DNA of 64,000 nucleotides. Source: Elusimicrobiota bacterium. Its GTDB lineage: Bacteria; Elusimicrobiota; UBA8919. The notes under the pieces were generated by a model, which searched no databases, was not told the origin of the DNA, and worked only from the letters and a program-made list of their open reading frames with translations. Below are positions 1 to 8,902 of this stretch, in pieces. Each line of letters starts with the position of its first letter. The stretch's first letter is position 1. Both the position numbers and the translations under genes were made by a program. The stretch is from contig JAQUMH010000004.1 of NCBI GenBank assembly GCA_028718185.1, positions 136,334 through 200,333 on the forward strand, read 5' to 3'.

Positions 1-245
1 TTTTTCTCATTTTCAAGGCTTGGTATCATATCCTGCTTTATTACTTCTACATCGCTGTAATCGGATTGGATTAATATCAATTCATAATTTTTCTGATTTG
101 AAAGCATTTTCAATTGCTTGTTTAATTCTGATGTTTCATGTTCCATTGCATTGGTATAACTTGGAAGTTTTAAATGTATAAATAAAGCTATACCAAATAT
201 AAATAATATACAAATCCTTAATATAATCCTAAAAAATTTAATCAC
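1..245 (-). CDS. Partial membrane-anchored protein, N-terminus only
   Basis: The reading frame is open from a GTG at 243-245 to the window edge. A GAGGG ribosome binding site lies four bases upstream of the GTG, which is why I prefer it to a later ATG. The product starts with a positively charged then strongly hydrophobic segment (about residues 5-25), followed by a polar, probably helical stretch rich in Glu, Asn and Gln. This fits a signal anchor followed by a coiled coil. I do not recognise the family. It follows the L,D-transpeptidase gene in the direction of transcription and may also act in the cell envelope, but that is inferred from position only. Confidence 0.6.
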   Translation of the reverse strand, partial: MIKFFRIILRICILFIFGIALFIHLKLPSYTNAMEHETSELNKQLKMLSNQKNYELILIQSDYSDVEVIKQDMIPSLENEK

Positions 246-320
246 TATACCCTCGTTTCATTTAAACCTGTAATTACCCTTATTTTATATCAAACAAACC
301 CTATGAAAATTCTATAATAT

Positions 321-375
321 CCCCCCCCTCACCTTTCGTCCTCTCCCCTGTGGGGAGAGGAAAGAGGTGAGGGGT
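321..375. repeat. Dispersed palindrome, copy 1 (CCCCTC/GAGGGG family)
   Basis: This is a 55-base imperfect hairpin. The inner arms are CCTCTCCCC and GGGGAGAGG around a TGT loop. The outer arms begin with CCCCTCACCT and end with AGGTGAGGGG. Related copies lie at 4088, 23972, 28653 and 44161. This copy sits between the L,D-transpeptidase stop codon and the next gene, the position of an inter-cistronic hairpin. Confidence 0.85.
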
Positions 376-380
376 AAGTC

Positions 381-1145
381 TTAATAAATATATACAACAG
401 TTTTATTGATTTTTACAATGTTATATATATATTCCAAATCAACTGCTCCTAACCGGATGCAGCCATGCGAAACCGCCCTTCCTAAAAATTCCTCTTTTTG
501 GGTTCCATGAATCTTATAACCAAAACCTAAATCCATTGCATATTTGCCAAGTTCCCCTTCTACTCTTCTTTCCGGAGCATTTAGCAGCGGTATATCCTTT
601 TTATCTTCTAAAAATGCCCAATCGGGCTTAACCCAAATCGGGTTTTCTATCTTACTTTTTATTACAAAAACACCCCTTGGTGTAATAAATTCCCATTTTC
701 TTCCTGTTTTTTTATCTACAATCGTCCCGCCTTTACCTACGGAACATTTTGCTTCTTTTATAATTTGCCCTTTTTGCTTAACATAAAGAACATTTTCTTT
801 AGTATCTACAAGAATGTAAATATCTTTACTGTTAATAATTTCATTTATTCTACCAGATGTCAATAAATTTTCATTTGAATAATATATACTTTTTTCAATT
901 AAGTTTTTATTATTTTCAATTAATAAAAGTTGCCTGCTTTTCAATATATTTGATTGTTTATATATTTTATTTCTTTCCTTTTCTATTTGCTTAATATCCT
1001 TGGAGATATAGTATATTTGTCTTTTCACAGGATTATATTCATTTCTTATACTCAGGAAATTGTAAATATCTATAACTGCCATTACAACTACTATAGCTAT
1101 CGCTAATCCAAAAATAATATTTATTATTTTCTTTAATATTTTCAT
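381..1145 (-). CDS. L,D-transpeptidase (YkuD domain), membrane anchored
   Basis: Cross-links or remodels peptidoglycan through 3-3 linkages, outside the cytoplasmic membrane. The 254-residue protein has an N-terminal membrane segment (about residues 8-30) and a coiled-coil-like stretch at 40-80. The YkuD catalytic domain ends in the diagnostic HG...SHGCIRL motif (around residues 213-233), which holds the catalytic Cys and His. Its start overlaps the oppD stop as ATGA, so it is the last translationally coupled gene of the peptide importer operon. The link to a peptide importer suggests a role in murein turnover or peptide recycling; that part is inference. Confidence 0.88.
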   Translation of the reverse strand: MKILKKIINIIFGLAIAIVVVMAVIDIYNFLSIRNEYNPVKRQIYYISKDIKQIEKERNKIYKQSNILKSRQLLLIENNKNLIEKSIYYSNENLLTSGRINEIINSKDIYILVDTKENVLYVKQKGQIIKEAKCSVGKGGTIVDKKTGRKWEFITPRGVFVIKSKIENPIWVKPDWAFLEDKKDIPLLNAPERRVEGELGKYAMDLGFGYKIHGTQKEEFLGRAVSHGCIRLGAVDLEYIYNIVKINKTVVYIY

Positions 1146-2089
1146 GGGTTAAAACACCTTAATTTCCTATTATCATTCTCAACCAACTGTGGAACGTTCT
1201 TTAGGCATTTTTCTATTCTTCTCGGACACCTTGGATTAAACTTGCAGCCATCCGGCAACAATGCAGGTTCAGGAACATCCCCCGGTATTGTGTTAAACCT
1301 TGTTTGTTTCACATTTGCCTTAGGAATTGCCGACAAAAGTGCTTTAGTATAAGGATGAAGCGGATTTTTTAATATTTCTTTTGTATTACCTTCTTCAACA
1401 ATTTCACCTGCGTACATAACAATAATTCTGTTACACAAGTCAGAAATAATCCCAAAATTATGAGTGATAAATATTATTGTTAAATTAAGTTCTTTCGAAA
1501 GTTTCTCAAAGAGTTTAAGTATTTCTTTTTGAATTGTTACATCCAGGGCAGTAGTCGGTTCATCCGCAATAAGAATTTCAGGATTAGGTGCAAGAGCCTG
1601 AGCAATCATAACCCTTTGCCGCATTCCGCCTGATAGCTGGTGCGGGTAGGAATTTCTTATTCTTTCAGGATTATTCAACTGGACCATTTCTAAAATCTTA
1701 TTTATTTTATCTTCCGAATAATCCTTATTGTGTGCTTTAAGAGTTTCTCTTATCTGTTCGCCAATTTTTATTACAGGATTTAACGATGACAACGGGTCCT
1801 GAAAAACAAAGCCTATTTTAGCACCTCTGATTTTTCTTATTTCATCACCTTTTAGTTGTAGAATATCTTCACCATAAAAGGATATTTTTCCATTTGAGAT
1901 ATTCGCTTCTTTAGGTAAAAGATTTATTATAGAAAGCCCGAGCGTTGTTTTTCCGCAGCCGGACTCGCCAACTATTGCAAGAGAATCGGTTTTGTTTAAT
2001 GTAAATGAAACGTCCCTAACCGCAGGTATTGATTTTTCCCCTACTTTATATTCAACAAAAAGATTTTTTATAGATAAAATATCAGGCAT
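1142..2089 (-). CDS. oppD: Oligopeptide/dipeptide ABC transporter ATPase
   Basis: ATP-hydrolysing subunit of a peptide importer, on the cytoplasmic face of the membrane. The 315-residue protein has Walker A GESGCGKTT (about residues 40-48), signature LSGGMRQRV, Walker B ILIADEPTTALD and an H-loop (FITHNFG). The C-terminal oligopeptide transporter domain has Cys-containing CKFNPRCPRR, typical of OppD/DppD. Only one ATPase gene is present, whereas many Opp systems have OppD plus OppF; a second ATPase may be encoded elsewhere, or this one may act as a homodimer. The gene starts five bases after the oppC stop. Confidence 0.92.
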   Translation of the reverse strand: MPDILSIKNLFVEYKVGEKSIPAVRDVSFTLNKTDSLAIVGESGCGKTTLGLSIINLLPKEANISNGKISFYGEDILQLKGDEIRKIRGAKIGFVFQDPLSSLNPVIKIGEQIRETLKAHNKDYSEDKINKILEMVQLNNPERIRNSYPHQLSGGMRQRVMIAQALAPNPEILIADEPTTALDVTIQKEILKLFEKLSKELNLTIIFITHNFGIISDLCNRIIVMYAGEIVEEGNTKEILKNPLHPYTKALLSAIPKANVKQTRFNTIPGDVPEPALLPDGCKFNPRCPRRIEKCLKNVPQLVENDNRKLRCFNP

Positions 2090-2094
2090 ATTGT

Positions 2095-2925
2095 TTAACT
2101 CGCTCTCGGGTCAAAAACATCCCGCAATCCTTCACCTAAAAGATTCCAGCCAAGAACCGTTATTAAAATGGCTAGCCCCGGGAAAAATGAAAGCCACCAT
2201 GCGATATGTATATAATCCTTTCCGCTTGTCAAAATATTTCCCCATGATGGCGTTGGTGGTTGTACCCCAAGCCCTAAAAAGGAAAGTCCTGATTCGGTAA
2301 GTATGGCTGCGCCAACCCCTAAAATACTTGCAACTATTACAGGTGCCATAACGTTCGGCAAAATATGAACAAAAATAATTTTTCTCTTTTTAAGTCCAAG
2401 CCCTTTAGCGGCAGTTATAAAATCGCGTTCCTTTATTGAAAGTGTTTCGCTGCGAACTAACCGCGCAAGACTTGGCCAGGAAGTAAGCCCTATTACAATC
2501 ATTACATTATAAATATTCGGTTCTAAAAAAGCTATTACCATTAAAATCAAAAAAAATGTCGGAAAGCATAACATCACATCGACAAATCGCATGATTATAG
2601 CATCTGTTTTTCCGCCAAAATAACCGGATATAAGCCCAAGAATCGTTCCGATAATAACAGAAATGCCTACAGCGATAATACCGACTGATATAGAAATACG
2701 TGTCCCATAAATCATTCTTGAAAAAACATCCCGACCTATCTCATCAGTTCCTAAAATATGACTTTTTGACGGTGGCTGCAATCGTTCTATAATATTTCCT
2801 TCAATTGGATTATTAGTTGAAATCCATGAAGCGAAAATTGCGATTAAAATTAAAGAAATTATTATTAAGGTTCCTGTAACTGCGAGCTTATTTTTAAATA
2901 ATTTATTTAAATATATTTTTAGCAT
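2095..2925 (-). CDS. oppC: Oligopeptide/dipeptide ABC transporter permease
   Basis: Membrane subunit of the peptide importer. The 276-residue protein has the N-terminal OppC_N segment (membrane helix at about 17-37, then a short periplasmic part with the DEIGRDVFSRMIYG motif) and the BPD_transp_1 domain with about five further helices. The EAA loop is around residues 175-195 (ITAAKGLGLKKRKIIF). It lies between oppB and oppD in a typical Opp/Dpp order. Confidence 0.92.
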   Translation of the reverse strand: MLKIYLNKLFKNKLAVTGTLIIISLILIAIFASWISTNNPIEGNIIERLQPPSKSHILGTDEIGRDVFSRMIYGTRISISVGIIAVGISVIIGTILGLISGYFGGKTDAIIMRFVDVMLCFPTFFLILMVIAFLEPNIYNVMIVIGLTSWPSLARLVRSETLSIKERDFITAAKGLGLKKRKIIFVHILPNVMAPVIVASILGVGAAILTESGLSFLGLGVQPPTPSWGNILTSGKDYIHIAWWLSFFPGLAILITVLGWNLLGEGLRDVFDPRAS

Positions 2926-2971
2926 AAATATTTAACTTACAATTCCCTGTGGCTTGCATAGGGTCACCTTA

Positions 2972-3039
2972 TGTCATTCCCACGAAAGTGGGAATCCAGA
3001 AGATAAAGAAATAGATTCCGTGTCAAGCACGGAATGACA
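2972..3039. repeat. Double-hairpin repeat (GTCATTCC family) between oppB and oppC
   Basis: Two adjacent hairpins, TTCCCAC-gaaa-GTGGGAA and ATTCCGTG-tcaa-GCACGGAAT, are framed by the inverted ends TGTCATTCC and GGAATGACA. This is the layout of a small non-autonomous mobile or REP-like element. It interrupts the opp operon between two cistrons and may stabilise or attenuate the message. Confidence 0.8.
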
Positions 3040-3058
3040 GAATAACAAAAGGGAGTGT

Positions 3059-4033
3059 TCATTTTCTATACCTTATTCTTGGATCTACGTATGCATATGT
3101 TATATCTGCTATCAGATTGCCAAGCAGTGTTAAAACCGCTACAATAGTTCCCACACACATAATAACAGGATAATCTCTTGACATTATCGCTTCGTATCCA
3201 AGCCGTCCCATTCCGGGCCAGGCAAAAATTGTCTCAAAGATAAAAGAACCGCCGATTAAATCCGGAAGGGTAAGACCAATAATAGTAACTATAGGAATAA
3301 GTGCGTTTCTCAATGCATGTTTAAAAATTACAGATGTTTCAGATAAACCTTTTGCCCTGGCAGTCCTTATATAATCCTGATGCAACACTTCGAGCATTGC
3401 GGATCTTGTATATCTTGAAAGTCCTGCAAGTCCTGTAAATGCTGATATAAAAACAGGTAAAACAAGGTGTTTTGCAAGATCTGATATTTTCCCGAAAACA
3501 GTAAGTTCGTCAAAATTTATTGAACGAAAACCTGAAACTGGAAACCATCCCAGCTGAAGTCCAAATAAAATCATCAAAAGTATAGCCAGCCAAAACGTAG
3601 GAATTGAAAATCCGATAAAAACGCTAACAGTTGTAATTTTGTCAAAAAAAGAACCTTTTTTTACAGCGGAAAAAACACCGATAGGGATTGCAACAATAAA
3701 AATAAGTATTATTGAAAAAAAGTTCAAAAGAAGGGTTGCAGGGAAACGTTCTACTATCTTTTTTATTACCGGTCTGTCATCTTTGAATGATTTACCAAAA
3801 TCAAGTTTTACTAACCGTTTAACCCATAACCAGTATTGGACATAAATAGGTTTATCAAGACCATAAATAGCAACCAATCTTTGTTTTGCTTCTACACTGA
3901 TTTTTTGGTTCATATCGGTCAAAACATCAGTCGGTTTCCCGGGTGATAGATGCATTACAAGAAAAGTCATTATTGTTATACCAAAAATAACGGGAATCAT
4001 AAGAAGCAATCGTCTAAAGACATAATTAATCAT
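3059..4033 (-). CDS. oppB: Oligopeptide/dipeptide ABC transporter permease
   Basis: Membrane subunit of the peptide importer, partner of OppC. The 324-residue protein begins with the typical OppB N-terminal helix ([16 protein letters not shown]) and the HLSPGKPTD loop, followed by a BPD_transp_1 domain. The EAA loop region ([13 protein letters not shown], around residues 220-232) contacts the ATPase. About six membrane helices are visible. It lies downstream of the binding-protein gene and upstream of oppC. Confidence 0.92.
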   Translation of the reverse strand: MINYVFRRLLLMIPVIFGITIMTFLVMHLSPGKPTDVLTDMNQKISVEAKQRLVAIYGLDKPIYVQYWLWVKRLVKLDFGKSFKDDRPVIKKIVERFPATLLLNFFSIILIFIVAIPIGVFSAVKKGSFFDKITTVSVFIGFSIPTFWLAILLMILFGLQLGWFPVSGFRSINFDELTVFGKISDLAKHLVLPVFISAFTGLAGLSRYTRSAMLEVLHQDYIRTARAKGLSETSVIFKHALRNALIPIVTIIGLTLPDLIGGSFIFETIFAWPGMGRLGYEAIMSRDYPVIMCVGTIVAVLTLLGNLIADITYAYVDPRIRYRK

Positions 4034-4087
4034 AAATTAGTCCTATTGTTTATTTTCAAACCTTTTCGCCAAAAGTCATATAATATT

Positions 4088-4139
4088 CCCCCTCATCTTT
4101 CATCTTCTCCCCTTAGGGGAGAAGAAAGAGTTGAGGGGT
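4088..4139. repeat. Dispersed palindrome, copy 2 (CCCCTC/GAGGGG family)
   Basis: A 52-base hairpin with inner arms TCTTCTCCCC and GGGGAGAAGA around a TTA loop. The outer ends are CCCCTCATCTTTC and GAAAGAGTTGAGGGG. It sits between the oppA stop and the oppB start, so it separates the highly needed binding-protein cistron from the permease cistrons. Confidence 0.85.
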
Positions 4140-4155
4140 AGCATAGTCCTGTGGT

Positions 4156-5778
4156 TTATTCCTGTATTGTGTATTTCTGTTTTTCTTTTGGGACGTACCA
4201 TTCCTTAAAATTCCAGCCAATACCCAAAGGGGCGACTTCCGGACCAATAAATCTTTTATGAATTACAGGAAGCGCATCTGCAATATACAGGAAAGTATAA
4301 GGTTGTTCATCAGCCAATATTTCATGCATTCTTCTATAGATTTTCTGTCTTTTCTTTATATCAAAAATTACACGTCCTTCTTCTAAAAGCTTATCAATTT
4401 CTTTGTTTTCATAAGATATGAAATTATATTGTCCTTCCTTCCTTTGTGACGAATGCCATATTCCATACTGGTCAGGGTCCCTTGATAATGCCCAGCCTAA
4501 AATTATAGCATCAAAATTCTTCTTATCAACATATTGATGAATGAATGTTGACCATTCTAAAATTCTTATATTAACTTTTATGCCTACTTTTTTAAGATGT
4601 TCCTGTATCAATTCGGCAGCTATTGACCGTGATTTATTACCCTGATTGGTAATTAGCGTAAATTCAAACTTTTTGCCATTTTTATCAAGCCAACCGTCAT
4701 TATCTGAATCTTTCCAGCCGAAACTTTTAAAAATATCTTTTGCCTTTTCAGGATTATATTCATAGTCTTTTACGTCAGGATTATAAGCCCAGCTTGTCGG
4801 CGGAAAAGGACCGGTTGCAGGAACACCATAACCGAGTAATATACCGCCTATTATTTCCTTTTTATTTATTGAATAGGCAATTGCTTGTCTTATTTTCTTT
4901 TCCTTAAAAAGCGGGTTTAAAAGGTTATATGCGAGGTAAGAATACCCGAACGACGGATACCTAAACTTATTATAATTTTTGAAAAAACTCTGATAAGCAT
5001 TATACTGGTCGGGTGTTAAACCCATGGAATCTATTGTTTCACTTCGCAATTCTAAAAACTGAACTGACTCGTCCGGAATAATTCTATATATATATTTTGC
5101 TATGTTTGGCCTGCCTTCAAAGTAATCAGAATTTGCTTCAAGCACTATTTTTTCGTCTGTTTTCCACTCAACAAATTTATAAGGTCCAGTGCCAATCGGT
5201 TTCCTGTTTGCCGGATGAGTATTAAAATCAACGCTTTCTCCGTTTTTAGCGGAAAATATATGTTTTGGTATGATTCCCATTCCCCATGATATTAGACCGG
5301 GTGAAAACGGTTTTTTATATGTAATCTTTATTTTATGCGGGTTAATTATTTCAAACTTTGTTACAAGTTCAAAATCGGAAGAATAAGGCGTTTTTACTTT
5401 CGGGTCGATAAGTTTTTCGTAAGTAAATTTTACATCTTCTGCTGTAAACGGTTGTCCATCATGCCACTTAACATTCTTTCTTAAATTGAAAATTATTACT
5501 TTCCCGTCATCAGATACATTCCATGATTCTGCCAAATCACCTACTATTATTATATTTTTATCGTATTTTACCAGACCGTTGAAAACAAGATTGTTAATAT
5601 CGCCTGATGCAGAATCTGAAGATAAGACAGGATTCAGATATGAAGCATCTCCAATTGATGCCTCAATATAATAATCTCCAAAAACCGATTTAGATACCAA
5701 GGACTTTTCAATAACAGGTTTTTTACATCCGCTAAAAGAAATTAAAATGATTAAAAAAGAAATTAACAATTGCCGCAT
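4156..5778 (-). CDS. oppA: Peptide-binding lipoprotein of the Opp/Dpp importer
   Basis: Extracytoplasmic solute-binding protein (SBP_bac_5) that delivers peptides to OppBC. The 540-residue protein has a signal peptide ending in lipobox FSGC (Cys18), so it should be a lipoprotein. The family features follow: YLNPVLSSDSASGDINNLVFNGLVKYD near the N-terminus, WHDGQPFTAEDVKFTYEKL (about residues 110-128) and the GTGPYKFVEW motif. First gene of the operon oppA-oppB-oppC-oppD-L,D-transpeptidase. The ligand cannot be read from sequence; the adjacent L,D-transpeptidase makes murein peptides a reasonable candidate. Confidence 0.9.
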   Translation of the reverse strand: MRQLLISFLIILISFSGCKKPVIEKSLVSKSVFGDYYIEASIGDASYLNPVLSSDSASGDINNLVFNGLVKYDKNIIIVGDLAESWNVSDDGKVIIFNLRKNVKWHDGQPFTAEDVKFTYEKLIDPKVKTPYSSDFELVTKFEIINPHKIKITYKKPFSPGLISWGMGIIPKHIFSAKNGESVDFNTHPANRKPIGTGPYKFVEWKTDEKIVLEANSDYFEGRPNIAKYIYRIIPDESVQFLELRSETIDSMGLTPDQYNAYQSFFKNYNKFRYPSFGYSYLAYNLLNPLFKEKKIRQAIAYSINKKEIIGGILLGYGVPATGPFPPTSWAYNPDVKDYEYNPEKAKDIFKSFGWKDSDNDGWLDKNGKKFEFTLITNQGNKSRSIAAELIQEHLKKVGIKVNIRILEWSTFIHQYVDKKNFDAIILGWALSRDPDQYGIWHSSQRKEGQYNFISYENKEIDKLLEEGRVIFDIKKRQKIYRRMHEILADEQPYTFLYIADALPVIHKRFIGPEVAPLGIGWNFKEWYVPKEKQKYTIQE

Positions 5779-5790
5779 TAATATTCCCTG

Positions 5791-7083
5791 TTATTTTATT
5801 ATTACTGTTGTTAATTTATCAACGTTAAAATATTTACCGCAAACTTCTTTAATATCAGCTATTGAAACATTATCAATATCATTTAAATATTGCATATCGT
5901 AATTATATCCTTTTCCCATAACTTCCCACCAACCGAGATACCATGCTTGTCTTTGAATTGTCCTGTGTTCGAGCAAATAAGTGCCTTTAAGATATTCCTT
6001 TGCATTTTTTAGTTCTTCTTCATTGACTTCTGATATCTTTTTTAACTCTTCCTGAAATGTCCGCTCAACCAATCCTATATTTTCTTTTGATGTCCCTGCA
6101 TATAACACAAAAGCGCTAATTTCTTTTCTTGTCGGGTAAAAAGAATCTGCTTCATAAACTAAACCATTTCTTTCTCTTAATGCAGTGAAAAGCATGGAAC
6201 CCATCCCATTTCCGACAAGAGCGTTAATAAGTTTGATTGTGCTGTATTCTTTCTGATTAATACTTGGTGCAACAAAACCTGACATAATATACGATTGTTG
6301 AAATTTTCCTGAATATATTTTTCGTGACGGATTTGACCAATTATCCTTAAATTGTTTTTGACTTAAAGCTTTTTCTTCGCTTTCAATGATTTTTATATTA
6401 CCAAAATATTTCCTAACAAGCATTTCTGCTTTTTCAAAGTCAATATCACCGGCAATAGATAATACCATATTCCCCGGTTTGAAACATTTTCTGTAATTGT
6501 CTGATATTTGAGAAATGTTGATTGAAGAAACAGTAGATTCATAACCTTCTACAGGTTTATGATACGGCTGATTTTCAAATATTGCTTCATTAAACTGGTC
6601 ATATGCAACATCAAATATATTATCTGACTTTGATTTAATTGCTGCAATTGTTCTGTTTTTCTCTTTTTCTAATTGTTTTTCGGGAAAAGAAGCGTTATTT
6701 ATAACATCACTGAAAATATCAAAAGCTGAAACGATATTTTCTGAAGGTACAATCATTGATACTCCCACAAAATCATTTGAACAGCTTGCTGAAATACTTT
6801 CACCTAGCAACTCCGTTTCAATTGCAATCTTTTCAGAAGTGCGGTTAACCGTACCTTCCAGCAGTAAATCAGCCATAAGATTAGTCAGTCCCGCTTCTTT
6901 ATCTGATTCACTTGCAGACCCTCTTTTTATAAATAAATTTACAGATACTAACTTAATTTCCTTTTTCTCTAAATGAATTAAAGTAAAACCGTTTTCTAAC
7001 TGTATTTTGTTAATCTGAGCAGAAAGAATAGAAACAAGAAGCAAGAAATAAGAAGTAAGAAACAAGAATAATATTTTTTTCAT
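5791..7083 (-). CDS. M16 peptidase-like protein, zinc site lost
   Basis: Secreted partner subunit of an M16 (insulinase/processing-peptidase) pair. The 430-residue protein has a signal peptide (about residues 1-22) and two M16 repeats. Where active members have HxxEH, this one has Asn68-Leu-Met-Ala-Asp72, so it should not bind zinc. It ends four bases before the start region of the neighbouring active M16 gene and lies downstream of it. Active/inactive pairs are well known in bacterial M16B proteases, where the inactive half contributes an Arg/Tyr substrate pair. The hydrophobic signal core is encoded by a heptanucleotide array at 7031-7072. Confidence 0.85.
   Translation of the reverse strand: MKKILFLFLTSYFLLLVSILSAQINKIQLENGFTLIHLEKKEIKLVSVNLFIKRGSASESDKEAGLTNLMADLLLEGTVNRTSEKIAIETELLGESISASCSNDFVGVSMIVPSENIVSAFDIFSDVINNASFPEKQLEKEKNRTIAAIKSKSDNIFDVAYDQFNEAIFENQPYHKPVEGYESTVSSINISQISDNYRKCFKPGNMVLSIAGDIDFEKAEMLVRKYFGNIKIIESEEKALSQKQFKDNWSNPSRKIYSGKFQQSYIMSGFVAPSINQKEYSTIKLINALVGNGMGSMLFTALRERNGLVYEADSFYPTRKEISAFVLYAGTSKENIGLVERTFQEELKKISEVNEEELKNAKEYLKGTYLLEHRTIQRQAWYLGWWEVMGKGYNYDMQYLNDIDNVSIADIKEVCGKYFNVDKLTTVIIK
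7031..7072. repeat. Heptanucleotide array inside an M16 signal-peptide sequence
   Basis: Six consecutive 7-base units on the plus strand: GAAACAA, GAAGCAA, GAAATAA, GAAGTAA, GAAACAA, GAATAAT. They read GAARYAA with little decay. The array covers codons about 5-18 of the M16-like gene on the minus strand, which make up its hydrophobic leader. Confidence 0.85.
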
Positions 7084-7087
7084 AAAA

Positions 7088-8386
7088 TTATGGTGTAATT
7101 ACAATTGTCGGTATATCCGGAAATATTAAATACTTTGAAATTACTTTCTTTATGTTAGATGTTGTCACCTTTCTTACGTTTTTCACATAACTCTCCGGAA
7201 TATTTTTGTTCCCCAAAACAGCATAAAATCCTAATTCTTCCGCTTTACCGTCCGGCGTTTGTAATTGTAATAGTTTATCTCTTATTAAGAGTATTTTTGC
7301 CCTATTTAGTTCCTCGTCGGAAACACCATTCATTGAAATATCCAGCAGCTCAAGTAAAATCCTATTTGATAAAGTTGATACATTCCCGGGTAGACATTGT
7401 GAATAAACGTAAAACAACCCCGGTCCTTCCTGGGTTACAAAAGACGACGTAATATTAAAGGCAAGTCTGGATTCTTCAACGAATTTCTTATTCAATCTCG
7501 ATGCTTTACCGTTACCCAATATATAAGATGCAATATCTAATGAAAATTGATCTTTGCTGTTTATGTTTGCTGCCGGAAAACCTAATAAAATGTAAGCCTG
7601 AGAGACATCTCTTTTAATGATTTTTTTTGATAACTTTTTGGAAACATTTAAATCTTTTGACGAAAATATTCTTTTCTGGCTTTTAATTTTCGGTAATTTT
7701 CCAAAATTATTACTTAATACAGCTAAAACTTCGTTCTTTTCATAATTTCCTGTCACTACAATAAAAATATTTTCAGATGTGTAGAATTTCTTGTGAAATG
7801 CCAGTAAATCACCTCTTTTTAAGTTTAAAATAATTTCTTCAGTTCCAATAACTCTTTGCGCATATTTAAGCGGAGAATAAACCTGTTCGTAAAATTCATT
7901 AAAAAGCTGTGATTGAGGATTATCATCTTTTCTTTTAATTTCTTCAACAACGACATGTCTTTCTTTTTCTATCTCTTCAGCCGGAAATTCCGGGTTCAAA
8001 ATAGCATCTGTTAATATCTCAACTGCTTTTAAACAATAACTGCTTGATACAATAGTGTAAAAATATGTGTAGTCCAGAGATGTAGCTGCATTAATAATTC
8101 CGCCTATTTTTTCGATTTCAGGGGCAATTTCTTTTTGTGTCCTTGTTTTAGTTCCTTTAAAAATCGTATGTTCTATAAAGTGAGATATCCCGGATTCTTC
8201 TTTACTTTCATCTACAGCGCCTGCTCTAACCCATACCTGAATCGCTGATAAAGAGGAATTTTTGTCGCTGTCAAAAATAACATTTACACCATTTTTCAGC
8301 TTAATGTATTCGGAATATACGTTGGAGATAAATAACAGTGAGCTAAAAAGGATAACAAAAAAAATACTTCTAAGGACAATTTTCAT
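7088..8386 (-). CDS. Active zinc protease, M16 family
   Basis: Secreted or periplasmic zinc peptidase. The 432-residue protein has a signal peptide (about residues 1-25) and the inverted zinc motif H69-F-I-E72-H73. The third ligand, Glu149, lies exactly 76 residues further on (VVEEIKRK), the usual spacing. The second M16 domain occupies roughly residues 190-380. The gene is directly upstream of the inactive paralogue, four bases apart, so the two should be made together and assemble as a heterodimer. The substrate is unknown. Confidence 0.92.
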   Translation of the reverse strand: MKIVLRSIFFVILFSSLLFISNVYSEYIKLKNGVNVIFDSDKNSSLSAIQVWVRAGAVDESKEESGISHFIEHTIFKGTKTRTQKEIAPEIEKIGGIINAATSLDYTYFYTIVSSSYCLKAVEILTDAILNPEFPAEEIEKERHVVVEEIKRKDDNPQSQLFNEFYEQVYSPLKYAQRVIGTEEIILNLKRGDLLAFHKKFYTSENIFIVVTGNYEKNEVLAVLSNNFGKLPKIKSQKRIFSSKDLNVSKKLSKKIIKRDVSQAYILLGFPAANINSKDQFSLDIASYILGNGKASRLNKKFVEESRLAFNITSSFVTQEGPGLFYVYSQCLPGNVSTLSNRILLELLDISMNGVSDEELNRAKILLIRDKLLQLQTPDGKAEELGFYAVLGNKNIPESYVKNVRKVTTSNIKKVISKYLIFPDIPTIVITP

Positions 8387-8406
8387 ATTAATATGGTTTT
8401 GGAATA

Positions 8407-8856
8407 TTACTTTTTACTTTTAGATTTTATCTTCTTTATTTTTACTGTTTTCTGACCTACTTTTTTTATTTTATTGATTTTTGCCGGTTTTTTTATTTTT
8501 ATTTCCTTTTTTTCCATTTCTTCTGATATTAATTCAATTGCTTTCTCTGCCTTTGATTTCTCAGCTGCAACAAAAACAACGACATCTTTTTTACCGCAGG
8601 AAAACTCTTTTTCAATTGCTTTTTTCTCAGCTTTGCTAATCCCATAGTGAGGAAGTTCATCTGTTGATATAAATCCGCCTATTTTCGCTTTTTTAGATAT
8701 TTCCAATTGCAAAGTATCAGAAAACTTAACATCGTCGATTAGCAATTTTGCTTTATTTTTGATTTTAACCCCGAGAACAATCGCTCCTGAAGCCACAAGA
8801 TTCTTAATAAGATTTGATTCTGTTTTCTGCAGGATTTTAGTGATATCTTTTATCAT
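8407..8856 (-). CDS. Standalone GAD-like domain protein with Lys-rich tail
   Basis: About 149 residues. I chose the ATG at 8854-8856 because GGGGGA sits five bases upstream; an earlier ATG six codons upstream has no such site. Residues about 15-110 resemble the GAD domain of archaeal GatE and bacterial AspRS, notably GGFISTDELPHYGISKAEK and the following alternating strand-helix pattern ending in a block of Glu/Lys. The last 35 residues are a Lys-rich tail (IKKPAKINKIKK) that could bind RNA or DNA. No synthetase or amidotransferase is attached. Function unknown; a tRNA- or nucleic-acid-linked role is inference. The M16 gene follows 20 bases downstream. Confidence 0.55.
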   Translation of the reverse strand: MIKDITKILQKTESNLIKNLVASGAIVLGVKIKNKAKLLIDDVKFSDTLQLEISKKAKIGGFISTDELPHYGISKAEKKAIEKEFSCGKKDVVVFVAAEKSKAEKAIELISEEMEKKEIKIKKPAKINKIKKVGQKTVKIKKIKSKSKK

Positions 8857-8869
8857 ATTATCCCCCTGA

Positions 8870-8892
8870 CACAAGCGGTTTACACGCTTGTG
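8870..8892. other. Hairpin upstream of the GAD-like gene
   Basis: Perfect 8-base arms CACAAGCG and CGCTTGTG with a 7-base loop lie immediately upstream of the GGGGGA ribosome binding site of the GAD-like gene. There is no T tract, so it is more likely a processing or translation-control hairpin, or another small repeat, than a terminator. Confidence 0.6.
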
Positions 8893-8902
8893 GTAAAATA
8901 AC

